Below, one piece after another: positions 35,215 through 43,501 of a DNA stretch of 64,000 nucleotides. The DNA lies in NCBI RefSeq assembly GCF_016283395.1, contig NZ_JAEEMU010000048.1, forward strand, positions 1 through 64,000, in the 5' to 3' direction. Both the position numbers and the translations under genes were made by a program. This DNA is from Ruminococcus sp. (lineage in GTDB: Bacteria > Bacillota_A > Clostridia > Oscillospirales > Ruminococcaceae). Below the pieces are notes generated by a model that was not told the DNA's origin, did no database searches, and saw only the letters and a list, made by a program, of their open reading frames with translations. Position 1 is the first letter of the stretch; each line of letters starts with the position of its first letter.

Positions 35215-36780
35215 ATGAATGAATTTCTAAAATGGTTTTTTGAATTTATTTCGGAGATGCTGAAAGGTTACTCGGAAATAGTCCGCGGCATCGGTAACGG
35301 AATAAAACAGATATTCAATATAAAGAACTATATCAACATATTCAAGCAGCATTCCGAGAATTACGGCGCACTGAGCTGGGTGCTGTCGATACTTGCTATA
35401 ATCATAGTCGTGGCTGTATATGTACTGCTTCTGATGATGATAATCCTCGGCATCAGAAAGTATATCAGATTTCGTCATTCCATTGTCAGCAATGAGGATC
35501 TGCTGGAAGAGATATCGGATCTCCAGCGAAAAGTCCTGAAAATGACAAAGGAAAAAGACGAGATAATGGCTATGAAGGTGTCGCAGATGGGACTTCCCAC
35601 AGGTTCTGGAGCACTTTCACTTGCTGACGGAAGTATGGCTGCCAACGGTGAGGGCGAGGCTGTACCTGCTGTAGTTGAGAGCGGTGTGGTACAGACCACA
35701 GAGCAGAGATTTTCAAAGCTTATCGAAGTTGACGCTTTTTACAAGGAATATACTCCGCCTGAGTATAACAACGATATAGATCTTGCAGGCATATGCGACA
35801 GTTTCCGCAATTTCGCCTGCTCACGAATGCATCTTTACTATGAGCCAAAGATAATATGGCTTTTCCTTGCAGGTATGGCTTCAACGAAGCTCATTATCCT
35901 ACAGGGTATATCAGGTACAGGTAAAACATCACTTCCTTACTCATTCGGTAAGTTCTTGCAGGTGGATACAACTATCGCTTCCGTACAGCCTTCGTGGCGT
36001 GACAGAACGGAGCTTTTCGGTTACTTCAACGAATTCACCAAGAACTTCAACGAAACGGAAGTACTCAAGAGAATATATTCATCAGGCTATAACAACGATG
36101 TAAACCTTATCCTTCTCGATGAGATGAACATCGCCCGTGTTGAGTATTACTTCGCCGAGATGCTTTCCATTCTCGAAATGCCTAACGCTGACGAGTGGGA
36201 GCTGGACATCGTACCGAATGTATGGAGTACCGATCCTGTAAATCTTGACAAGGGCAAGATACGCATACCTCAGAATATCTGGTACATAGGTACAGCGAAT
36301 AACGATGACTCTACATTCGCTATCTCGGATAAGGTATACGACCGTGCTCAGCCTATCAACCTTGACTCTAAGGGCGTTGCATTTGAAGCGCCCGATACTC
36401 CTCCTATGAACCTGGGCTTCGATCATCTTGACAAGCTGTTCAGGGAGGCATTCGACAAATATCCGATATCACAGGAAAACTTAAAGAAGATACAGCAGCT
36501 TGACCTCTGGGTAATCGAAAAGCTGAGAGTTGCTTTCGGTAACCGTATCCTCAAGCAGATGAACCTTTTCGTTCCTGTGTATGTAGCCTGCGGCGGCGAT
36601 GAGCTGGACGGAATAGACTACATTCTCGCTACAAAGATATTCAGAAAGTTTGAGTCTCTCAACCTTGCGATGCTGAGAGAGGAGCTGCGCGAATTATGCG
36701 TATATATGACAAAAACTTTCGGTAAAAATAAAATGAACGAATCTATAGCTTATCTCGAAAGACTACAGAAGCTGTTCTGA
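35215..36780 (+). CDS. membrane-anchored McrB-like AAA+ ATPase
   Basis: 521 residues with a CAGGAG site. The N-terminal ~90 residues hold a hydrophobic start, an amphipathic stretch and a strong membrane helix (VLSILAIIIVVAVYVLLLMMIIL). A coiled segment (LLEEISDLQRKVLKM) and a linker follow. The AAA+ core begins near residue 190: Walker A GISGTGKTSL, PSWRDRTELFGYF, Walker B LILLDEMNIARVEYYF, and sensor-1 region GTANNDDSTFAISDKVYDRA. The WRD and DEMN/ARVEYYF signatures are those of the McrB branch, normally the GTPase or ATPase motor of McrBC restriction. Here it is tethered to the membrane and lacks a DNA-binding domain that I can see. It stands 24 bp before the DUF2357 partner. Confidence 0.85.
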   Translation: MNEFLKWFFEFISEMLKGYSEIVRGIGNGIKQIFNIKNYINIFKQHSENYGALSWVLSILAIIIVVAVYVLLLMMIILGIRKYIRFRHSIVSNEDLLEEISDLQRKVLKMTKEKDEIMAMKVSQMGLPTGSGALSLADGSMAANGEGEAVPAVVESGVVQTTEQRFSKLIEVDAFYKEYTPPEYNNDIDLAGICDSFRNFACSRMHLYYEPKIIWLFLAGMASTKLIILQGISGTGKTSLPYSFGKFLQVDTTIASVQPSWRDRTELFGYFNEFTKNFNETEVLKRIYSSGYNNDVNLILLDEMNIARVEYYFAEMLSILEMPNADEWELDIVPNVWSTDPVNLDKGKIRIPQNIWYIGTANNDDSTFAISDKVYDRAQPINLDSKGVAFEAPDTPPMNLGFDHLDKLFREAFDKYPISQENLKKIQQLDLWVIEKLRVAFGNRILKQMNLFVPVYVACGGDELDGIDYILATKIFRKFESLNLAMLREELRELCVYMTKTFGKNKMNESIAYLERLQKLF

Positions 36781-36803
36781 TACGGAAGAGCAGGTGAGAG
36801 CAA

Positions 36804-39761
36804 GTGAACGGCTTATACAGCAACTGGTACCATGAGTTTGAAGAGATCATGGAAACAATGAGCAGCGATGAGTTATATGGTACACTTGTTCCTCTCCTCG
36901 AATCGAGCCATAACAACTTTGCCTTCAACAAGAAGATAATGGAAAAGGCGATAGATGTTTCGTGGGTAGAGGCTATTGAAAACGGTCTTGTACATCTGGA
37001 CAATTTTCTCAGAAACCCGAGACGTACAATAGAGGACGTTGAAGAGATAGTACCCATAGCACTTTCGCGTAAAACCACAATAGAATCTGTCAAGCATCTT
37101 GCACAGCATACAGACCTGATACAGAGCGTTGACAGAAAAACAGGAAAGATAACGCCTTCAAAGATACTCAATGTCCATAAGGAAGAAAGCCTTATGACGT
37201 ATGAGAACAGGTTCATCAATACCCTTGTGGACAGGCTTTACATCTTCATATCAAGAAGATATGAGAAGCTTGCCGAGGTATCAAAGGATGAAGAGGTATT
37301 CACTCTCGGATATGATACCGTGATTGATGATGCCAAAGGCAGTAAAATGAAGATAGACGTAAAAATAGAGACAATTGACAGTCTTGATTCTTACGATGCA
37401 AACGGTTATACCGTGTGGCAGAGAGTCGAAAAGCTCAAAACAGCTATCGAAGGATACAAGGGCTCGGAGCTTTGCAGGACTCTCGGAAACAGCTTTATAA
37501 GACCGCCTGTAATGCGTACAAACGCCATTATGAAAAATGTCGACCTTAAAGCCTGCCTGACACTCTGGCAGTACATAGAGAGCTATGACAAGGTCGGCTA
37601 TGAGATAAACATACAGAATAAAGCCGTAGCACCTCAGAGGGAATACGTTATTGACTTCTACAAGCTCGTAGTGCTTAACCTGCTGCTGTTCCGTTCGTAC
37701 ATGAACAACGACAACGAGGATAAGCTGAAGGAGCTGAGAACACAGACATCAAAGCCTATAGCTCCTAAATTCCTGAAAAAGTTCGACAAGGAGCTTGCGG
37801 CGGATTACAGTGTTTCGTCTGAGTCTGTTGCAGGATATATCGCCGCAGATTCGGATTTCCGTGTTGAAAAGCGGCTGCCTCCCGACCTTAATCTCATGTT
37901 TGAGCAGATAACGGAATGTATCAACATCGAGACTGCGTATATGGAAGAGCAGGAAAAGCTCAGACAGGAAGAGGAAAAACGCCGTCAGGAGGAAGAGGAA
38001 CGTCTCAGAGAACAGCAGCGCATCGAGGAAGCAAGACGCGCGGAGCTGGAGCGTATCCGTCTCGAAAAGGAAGAGGAAGAACGAAAGCTTCAGGAAATGC
38101 TGGCAAAGAAACGTGCCGAGCAGGAAGCCGAGGAGCGGGAGCGTCAGCGGCTTGAAGAAGAAAGACTTGCCCGTCTTGAAGAGCAGCGCAAACGTGAAGA
38201 GGAAGCTCGTCTCAAACGGGAGGAAGAAGAACGTATCGCTGCCGAGCGTGAGCGCATAAGGCAGAATAAGGAAATGGCTCGTGCCGAGCTTGGTGAAGCC
38301 GAGGGACTTGATGAAGAGGCTCTCAATAATGCTCCCGATGAGGCAGAGCTTGAAAAACAGGCGTACAGCGAAGTCACCGATGATGAGGTCGAGGAGGTAA
38401 TTGCAGAACTCGACAATTCTGAGGATCAGGAAGGATTTGAAGATCCGAGAGCTGTTGCAGCCCGTAAAAAACTGGAACAGCAGAAACTGGAAAAGGAACG
38501 CGCAGAGGCAGAACGTGCCCAGCGTCTCAAGGCTGAAAGACAGCACTTTGAGAGTAAACCTTTCAGGGAGATATACCGCGAATATTCGTGGAACCCAATA
38601 TATGCGCTTATACGTTTGATAAGACATATACTGGCTGTGGTATTCGGTATCATACCCGATGATACCGATAATCCGCGCTATAAGCAGCTCCTTGCTGAGA
38701 AGAAACAGAAGAAAGAGCAGAAGGAGCAGGAAAAGCAGGAACGCGAGCAAATGGAAGTGTACTACAAAAAGTACGGTCAGGATTTCAAGTATCGTTTCAG
38801 ACGCTTTATCGCTGATATGAAGTTCAAGCGGAAAAAAGCCCGCGAAATGAAGAACAAGCCCCGTCCTGCATATACTCCGCCTGTAAGGACTCCCGAGGAG
38901 CAGAAAGCCATAGATATGGAAATGAAGCGACTCTACAAGGAGTACCGTGTAGGCGTTATCGAGAAGCTGCACAGAGCTGCCGCAGCACGCAGAAAAGAAA
39001 AAGCAGAGCTTGAAGCGGCTATCCGCGAGAGTGAAGCAAGCATTGAAGCTTCCGAGGTCAAGGAAGCTGAGCCTGAAACAGAGGATAATTCCTCAAAGGC
39101 AGCAAATATCATAGTTACGGTAATTACCGCAATAGCACTTGCCTTCGTTATATACGTAATGGTATGCTCGGCTAACGGAAAAGCCGTGAACGTATTCGGT
39201 AAAAGTATACTGAAAGTCGTTACGGGAAGTATGGAGCCTTCAATCCATGTGGGTGACTATATAATAGTTGAAAAGACGGATACTGATGCACTTTCCGAGG
39301 GCGATATAATCACTTTCTATTCCGATCAGAGCGACATAAAGGATAAGCTTGTAACTCACAGGATAATCGGCAAAAACGATGACGGTACATATATCACAAA
39401 GGGTGATGCAAATCCTATAGAGGACAGCGTACCTGCAAGACAGGAACGTATAATAGGTAAGTATACCCGTAAGTCAAGATTTTTCATATGGGTGAATTCT
39501 TTTGTTGATCTGAAGAAGCTTTTGCTTATTCTTGTCGTGATACCTATGACATGGATAGCACTTTATGAAGTGCGTACACTTATGAAAATGGGTATGGAAG
39601 CTGCCGAAAGCGACAAAAAGGAAGCTGAGAATAAGCGCGAAGCTGCTGTAAGAGAGGCTATCGAAAGAGAAAAACGCCGTCTTGAAGAGATAGGGTATGA
39701 TCCCGAAAACGAGGTGAAGCTGAGTGAATCAAGAGAAATTGATGAAGAGGAGAATGATTAG
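36804..39761 (+). CDS. DUF2357 (McrC-like) - charged coil - SipW-like signal peptidase fusion
   Basis: 985 residues from a GTG at 36804 with an AGGTGA site. Residues 1-~330 match the DUF2357 family, the usual partner of McrB-type ATPases: LVPLLESSHNNFAFNKKI, IRPPVM and the signature HKEESLMTYENRFINTLVDRL. I see no PD-(D/E)XK nuclease motif. Residues ~380-720 are extremely rich in Glu, Lys and Arg with long coiled coils (repeats such as RQEEEERLREQQRIEEARR). After a hydrophobic helix near 775, a second signal peptidase domain follows: VVTGSMEPSIHVGDYIIVEK with the catalytic Ser, LVTHRIIGK with the His, ITKGDAN, then another membrane helix. The fusion joins an McrC-like cytosolic module to a secretion protease and implies that the ATPase and the signal peptidase act together. 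Confidence 0.85.
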   Translation: MNGLYSNWYHEFEEIMETMSSDELYGTLVPLLESSHNNFAFNKKIMEKAIDVSWVEAIENGLVHLDNFLRNPRRTIEDVEEIVPIALSRKTTIESVKHLAQHTDLIQSVDRKTGKITPSKILNVHKEESLMTYENRFINTLVDRLYIFISRRYEKLAEVSKDEEVFTLGYDTVIDDAKGSKMKIDVKIETIDSLDSYDANGYTVWQRVEKLKTAIEGYKGSELCRTLGNSFIRPPVMRTNAIMKNVDLKACLTLWQYIESYDKVGYEINIQNKAVAPQREYVIDFYKLVVLNLLLFRSYMNNDNEDKLKELRTQTSKPIAPKFLKKFDKELAADYSVSSESVAGYIAADSDFRVEKRLPPDLNLMFEQITECINIETAYMEEQEKLRQEEEKRRQEEEERLREQQRIEEARRAELERIRLEKEEEERKLQEMLAKKRAEQEAEERERQRLEEERLARLEEQRKREEEARLKREEEERIAAERERIRQNKEMARAELGEAEGLDEEALNNAPDEAELEKQAYSEVTDDEVEEVIAELDNSEDQEGFEDPRAVAARKKLEQQKLEKERAEAERAQRLKAERQHFESKPFREIYREYSWNPIYALIRLIRHILAVVFGIIPDDTDNPRYKQLLAEKKQKKEQKEQEKQEREQMEVYYKKYGQDFKYRFRRFIADMKFKRKKAREMKNKPRPAYTPPVRTPEEQKAIDMEMKRLYKEYRVGVIEKLHRAAAARRKEKAELEAAIRESEASIEASEVKEAEPETEDNSSKAANIIVTVITAIALAFVIYVMVCSANGKAVNVFGKSILKVVTGSMEPSIHVGDYIIVEKTDTDALSEGDIITFYSDQSDIKDKLVTHRIIGKNDDGTYITKGDANPIEDSVPARQERIIGKYTRKSRFFIWVNSFVDLKKLLLILVVIPMTWIALYEVRTLMKMGMEAAESDKKEAENKREAAVREAIEREKRRLEEIGYDPENEVKLSESREIDEEEND

Positions 39762-40176
39762 AGCGATCATACTTTTCATAATCACCTTTATAGCTCTCCT
39801 CGTCTTTATAGCTTTGTATATTGACGAGACAAAGCGTGTTCAGGAGACTTACCGCAAGCAGTACAAGGTAAATCTGACAAAAGTCATCGAGGATATCGAC
39901 TCGTATAAAAATGGCGAGGGCGATCACGACCTGAGGTATATGCGTATCGTCAGTGATATGAGCGGTGCAAATTCCTTTGCATTTCTCATAGATAAATTCA
40001 ATGACAAGCAGATAATAATCAATGAGCTTACGACCTGTACCATGAAGTATCCCGTGCAGATGAAAGAGAAGCTTGACGATATGAGGCAGGCTCTCAGCGA
40101 TATCCTTGACGATGTGGATAAGGGATATGAGGAAGCAGCGGCGGTAGTAAGCTCGGTAGATAAAAAAGGCTATTGA
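39724..40176 (+). CDS. single-pass membrane protein with coiled coil
   Basis: 150 residues from a GTG that overlaps the previous gene by 38 bases; GAGGTGAA lies just upstream. A basic N-terminus, one membrane helix (ILFIITFIALLVFIALYI), then a ~110-residue mostly helical outer or periplasm-facing part with heptad-like patterns (MKEKLDDMRQALSDILDDV). It has no Cys pair or catalytic motif except one Cys in TTCTMKYP. Function is unknown. Tight coupling to the DUF2357-signal peptidase gene makes it a probable component of the same membrane complex. Confidence 0.65.
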   Translation: MNQEKLMKRRMIRAIILFIITFIALLVFIALYIDETKRVQETYRKQYKVNLTKVIEDIDSYKNGEGDHDLRYMRIVSDMSGANSFAFLIDKFNDKQIIINELTTCTMKYPVQMKEKLDDMRQALSDILDDVDKGYEEAAAVVSSVDKKGY

Positions 40177-40194
40177 TGCAGGGGAGGTTTCAGC

Positions 40195-40422
40195 ATGGGC
40201 GAAAAGAGAAAGCTTAAAAAGGAGATAAAGCTCTGCATGAGTACGATCAAGGAGATCGAAAGAAAGCGTTCGCGTTCTCAGTCGGCACTTGTACAGGCGA
40301 TCCTGCTTCAGGAGCAGCCTGACGAAACAGATGTAGAGTGGTTCAATAAGTATACGGGAGAGATAACAGCCTGCCGTAATCATATGATAGAGCTTCAGAA
40401 GAAGCTGAAGTCACTTGGCTGA
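40195..40422 (+). CDS. small basic coiled-coil protein
   Basis: 75 residues with a good GGGGAGG site. Nearly all helix, with Lys/Arg/Glu-rich stretches (GEKRKLKKEIKLCMSTIKEI, MIELQKKLKSLG) and no signal or membrane segment. It is the last gene of the operon, followed 10 bases later by a terminator. I do not recognise a family; a cytosolic adaptor for the preceding membrane proteins is plausible only from its position. Confidence 0.6.
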   Translation: MGEKRKLKKEIKLCMSTIKEIERKRSRSQSALVQAILLQEQPDETDVEWFNKYTGEITACRNHMIELQKKLKSLG

Positions 40423-40431
40423 TAAAAAATG

Positions 40432-40463
40432 AAACGCCTCCGATTTTTTCGGAGGCGTTTTTG
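40432..40463. terminator. bidirectional terminator
   Basis: AAACGCCTCCGA and TCGGAGGCGTTT form a 12-bp stem around T residues, with A and T runs outside. It separates the forward operon from the convergent gene ending at 40466. Confidence 0.85.
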
Positions 40464-40465
40464 TG

Positions 40466-41143
40466 TCAGTAACCATATTCGTTTTCCTTTTTGGAATAGA
40501 GCAGGAAGAAAAAGATCATCAGCAGTTCACCGAACATACTTATGAGGAAGATAAGGTCCGAATTTCCTGTAGCAGGACCAAGTGCGGCAAAAACGAACAT
40601 CAGCGCACCTGCAAGGAAAAATGTGGGAGTTTTTTCTTTTATCCATACATAGATACCTGCTGCGATAACGGGAAGAACAGTTCCGAATGAGAGCAGACGG
40701 TTTATCTTGTCAGCCCATACAGGAGTTGAATCTCCTGCCACATATCTGACTATGCCTGCAAAATCACGCAGTTCAAGTACACGGGCAAAACCTGAAGCAC
40801 AGCCGAGTATACATACAGCAGCGGTAATTATCCATACTATCGTCATTTTTATGTCTACCCATTTCATTGCATAGCCGCATATTGCAATATTCAATGGTAC
40901 GAGCAGACCATGACTTACGAAACGTATGCGGCTCAGTATACGCAGCAGATCATTAGGCATGAACGAACCGAGAGCCATTACAAGTGCATCGAATAGCAGT
41001 CCGACTCCCACCACAGCCATTAACAGCGCAATGGTCTGACGCTTTTTGATATATCTGACAAACAAAAGTGCGGTAACAATGGCTTCAAGAACAGTTATTA
41101 CAGCTATAATAACAGGACAGTGATCGGTAAGAAATTCTCTCAT
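40466..41143 (-). CDS. multi-pass membrane protein of unknown function
   Basis: 225 residues. I use the ATG at 41143 (MREFLTDHC), which has a perfect AGGAGG; the longer frame passes through an inverted repeat and has no site. Seven hydrophobic helices occupy nearly the whole length, for example VIIAVITVLEAIVTALLF and TIALLMAVVGVGLLFDALVMAL. No conserved transporter or enzyme motif is seen. It is transcribed alone and convergent to the SipW operon, so a link to that system is not supported. Confidence 0.75.
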   Translation of the reverse strand: MREFLTDHCPVIIAVITVLEAIVTALLFVRYIKKRQTIALLMAVVGVGLLFDALVMALGSFMPNDLLRILSRIRFVSHGLLVPLNIAICGYAMKWVDIKMTIVWIITAAVCILGCASGFARVLELRDFAGIVRYVAGDSTPVWADKINRLLSFGTVLPVIAAGIYVWIKEKTPTFFLAGALMFVFAALGPATGNSDLIFLISMFGELLMIFFFLLYSKKENEYGY

Positions 41144-41182
41144 GTTATCCTCCTTTTCAGTGACAAGTCTTTCCGTTAAAAA

Positions 41183-41238
41183 AATAGTGAATAAAGAATA
41201 ATGCAGGGAAAAGCTTGTATTATTCATTATTCACTATT
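41183..41238. repeat. 20-bp inverted repeat
   Basis: AATAGTGAATAAAGAATAAT (41183-41202) and its complement (41219-41238) differ at one base and enclose 16 bases. It lies ~40 bases upstream of the membrane-protein start, in its presumed leader. Confidence 0.7.
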
Positions 41239-41319
41239 AATTGCTAAAGCTTGTTTTATGTTATAATTCATTTCTATAACTGCTCCGTAAGCGATGTACA
41301 ATTAAGAAGTTTGATAAAA

Positions 41320-41404
41320 GTGAGCGAGCTTGCGAGCGACAACGTGGTTAGGGTGCAGCGTCACGCTGCCGACAACGTGGCAGCGGTCAAGCTGGCTCAG
41401 CTTG
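41320..41404. repeat. cluster of short palindromes with GACAACGTGG spacers
   Basis: Three GC-rich palindromes (GCGAGCTTGCGAGC-type; GCAGCGTCACGCTGC; CAAGCTGGCTCAGCTTG) are spaced by two exact copies of GACAACGTGG (41338-41347 and 41371-41380). The cluster abuts the 3' end of tmRNA and could act as its transcription stop. Confidence 0.55.
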
Positions 41405-41774
41405 TGGTGGAGGCGAGGGGAATTGAACCCCTGTCCGAAAGCCCATTCATGCAACTTTCTACGAGCGTATTTTACCTATTATGATTCCCTGAGTCTGCCG
41501 CCGATAAACGGGCTGTAGTCACAGGTAGTCCGTATACAACTGACGGACACGGACACTTCCGACAGTCGTTCACCGCTCATCGATGCCCAAGCGAGAGCCG
41601 CGGTACTCCCTCGGTGGACAGAAGCTGACTTAAGCAGCTACCAGTTCGCTATTTCTAGAAACTGTAATGTTATTTCTTGCGTTTATATTTAAACGTGGCG
41701 CAGGTTATGGAGATCACGCCATTCTCCGCTCGCTTATCACACTTCAAGACCCCCGTCGAAACCTTTACGCCCCC
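41405..41774 (-). ncRNA. ssrA: transfer-messenger RNA
   Basis: About 370 bases on the minus strand. The 5' end GGGGGCG pairs with CGCCTCC before the encoded ACCA 3' end, the tRNA-like T arm GGGGTTCAATTCCCC is present, and GGTTTCGACGGGG near the 5' end is a tmRNA hallmark. The tag frame appears to read GCA-AGA-AAT-AAC onward to GCT-GCT-TAA. That encodes a peptide ending SRNSELVAA, so it has the protease-recognition end -VAA but is longer than the common ten-residue tags. tmRNA frees stalled ribosomes with SmpB, whose gene lies ~1.7 kb away on the same strand. Confidence 0.95.
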
Positions 41775-41820
41775 ATATGAATGAGGGTACAGGTTGGGGA
41801 GCTTTAGTGCTCCTAATAAT

Positions 41821-41849
41821 ATTATACACTGTTTTCAGCGTTTTGTCAA
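41821..41849 (-). promoter_or_regulatory. ssrA promoter
   Basis: On the minus strand TTGACA (41849-41844) and TATAAT (41826-41821) are 17 bases apart, a perfect consensus for a constitutive RNA gene. Confidence 0.85.
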
Positions 41850-41871
41850 CAGCAAACAGTGTCGTTATTTG

Positions 41872-42993
41872 TTACAGCAGGGTTATTTCCTGTTTGTCTG
41901 CATCAACATGAGCTACAGCACCGTATGGCAGTACAACTCTCGGAGCCGAGTGACCGAAGTTAACATTATAAAGTATGGGGAGATCTGAATTATCCACGGC
42001 TTCGCGCCATACAGACTTATACTCCTCATAATACTTTTCGTTCATTGGCTTGCCGATGATGATGCCGTTTATATTACCGAAAACACCCTCGTTTTTCAGA
42101 GCAGTGAGGTATTCTCTCAGCATTTCGGGAGCAGGCATTACTTCGCTTGTTTCGGCAAAGAGTATCTTTCCGCGCCATTCCTCGGCAGTTGGGAAGATAT
42201 TGTATTTTCTTGTTATCATGCTCTGGTTTATGAAATCTTCTCTGAACTGCGGACATTTCTTGAATTCATCTGAGAGCATATCGCCGTATCGTACTTCATT
42301 ACCTGTCATGAGCATCTCGCCCATACTGTCGATGCAGCCACCGAGAAGCTCGCCCTCGAATACGGGACTGCCCTGTAAAAGCTCATAGCCGTGCTCTTCC
42401 TTGTGAGATACGGGAGCAGTACCAACGGCAGCAGATGAGAAGTCAGTCCTCTCCTCATACCACATATCCGAGGGAGTTATCTTCCGGCCGTGATATGATG
42501 TAAAGTAGCTCTCAAACTGAGCCTTTGAGTATGGGAGCATATCTCCCGAAAGCTCTGCTAAGTCGCACATGAAAGCCTGTCCGTAGAAGGTCTGCAAGCC
42601 CAGTCTGTGTAACATCAGGTGGTTATTGGTAGTATCTGAAAATCCCAGAAAGAACTTAGGGTGCTGCCGAACAGCGTTTATGAACTCCTCATCTTCCATG
42701 AGATAAGGGAAAGTACGGAAAGTCTCGATACCGCCGATAGCGCATATGATACCCTTTACCGAGTCATCGAGGAATGCTGCTTTAAGGTCTGCGGCACGGG
42801 CTTCGGGGTGAGACATAATGAAGTCCGTACCCATAAGAGCGTGCTGCGTGAAAACAGGTTCGAGACCGAATTCGCGGAGCATTTTTATACCCAGTTCCTT
42901 TTCGTGAGCGCAGTACGGCTCACCGAGTATACCGCTCGAAAGACTTATAACAGCGACTTTATCGCCTTTTTTCAGTGGAGCAGGATATATCAT
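41872..42993 (-). CDS. S66-family peptidase (LD-carboxypeptidase / MccF-like)
   Basis: 373 residues with an AAAGGA site. The N-terminal KKGDKVAVISLSSG, the IICAIGGIETFRTFPYL segment and the nucleophile block FFLGFSDTTNNHL (Ser near residue 116) are typical of the S66 Ser-Glu-His peptidases. Other conserved pieces are LLGGCIDSMGEM and the late IIIGKPMNE and NFGHSAPRVVLPYG, which carries the His. Members recycle murein tetrapeptides or cleave acyl-sulfamoyl microcin analogues. The length and GFSDTT type are closer to the MccF-like branch. It is cytosolic, the last gene after smpB and a GNAT gene. Confidence 0.88.
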   Translation of the reverse strand: MIYPAPLKKGDKVAVISLSSGILGEPYCAHEKELGIKMLREFGLEPVFTQHALMGTDFIMSHPEARAADLKAAFLDDSVKGIICAIGGIETFRTFPYLMEDEEFINAVRQHPKFFLGFSDTTNNHLMLHRLGLQTFYGQAFMCDLAELSGDMLPYSKAQFESYFTSYHGRKITPSDMWYEERTDFSSAAVGTAPVSHKEEHGYELLQGSPVFEGELLGGCIDSMGEMLMTGNEVRYGDMLSDEFKKCPQFREDFINQSMITRKYNIFPTAEEWRGKILFAETSEVMPAPEMLREYLTALKNEGVFGNINGIIIGKPMNEKYYEEYKSVWREAVDNSDLPILYNVNFGHSAPRVVLPYGAVAHVDADKQEITLL

Positions 42994-43044
42994 GGCGAAG
43001 TCCTTTCCGTTGTATATCTGTGTGGCTGTGCTTTGTTGCAGGGG

Positions 43045-43491
43045 TCAGTCAATGTCGATAAGCCACTGAACAAAAGCCTTTTTGTTATTGGGATCATAGC
43101 CTGCTTTCTCATAGAAGTCAAGTGTCGACTTTTCTTTTGAGCCTGTCATCAGCATCAATCTTGTACAGTTCTCACGTAAAGCGATATCCTTAGCAAAGTC
43201 AAGACAGGCTGTAGCAAGTCCTTTGCCGCGAAAGTCAGGGTGTGTGACAACATTCTCCACCAAAGCATAAGGACGCTGACCGCGTGTAAGGTTAGGTATT
43301 ATCACGCACACGCAGGTCGAGACTATCATGCTGTCCTCATCTGCGACTATTATGTGGTGGTTTTTGTCGCTTAGAATTGTTTCCCATACTCCCAGCACAC
43401 GGCTGTCAAGCTCGGGAAAGGGATTGTCGTGCAGATGCTTATACAGTTTGAGCAGACCACTGAGGTCGTCACTGTTTATTTCTCTTATCAT
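43045..43491 (-). CDS. GNAT family N-acetyltransferase
   Basis: 148 residues. The acetyl-CoA-binding motif A is clear: VENVVTHPDFRGKGLATACLDFA (R/Q-x-x-G-x-G/A type as RGKGLA), followed by the beta-5 strand CTRLMLMTG and the C-terminal DFYEKAGY. The substrate is unknown. The gene lies 10 bp after smpB, so it is cotranscribed with that gene and probably with the S66 peptidase. One may speculate about self-protection or detoxification alongside the peptidase, since MccF-type hydrolases and GNATs both inactivate nucleotide antibiotics, but nothing in the sequence proves this. Confidence 0.9.
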   Translation of the reverse strand: MIREINSDDLSGLLKLYKHLHDNPFPELDSRVLGVWETILSDKNHHIIVADEDSMIVSTCVCVIIPNLTRGQRPYALVENVVTHPDFRGKGLATACLDFAKDIALRENCTRLMLMTGSKEKSTLDFYEKAGYDPNNKKAFVQWLIDID

Positions 43492-43501
43492 AGCGGTTCT
43501 C

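Noticed and set aside
37749..38972. 407-codon minus-strand ORF
   Set aside because: It is antisense to the Glu/Lys/Arg-rich coil of the fusion gene. Such coding bias leaves the opposite frame open, giving Leu/Phe-rich nonsense protein.
35215..39761. McrBC restriction system
   Set aside because: The AAA+ protein is membrane-anchored without a visible DNA-binding domain. Its partner lacks a visible nuclease motif and is fused to a signal peptidase, so a restriction annotation would mislead.
41251..41518. Forward ORFs of 62-77 codons
   Set aside because: They cover the palindrome cluster and the tmRNA 3' end. Conceptual peptides such as RGIEPLSESP are known artefacts of tmRNA and tRNA regions.
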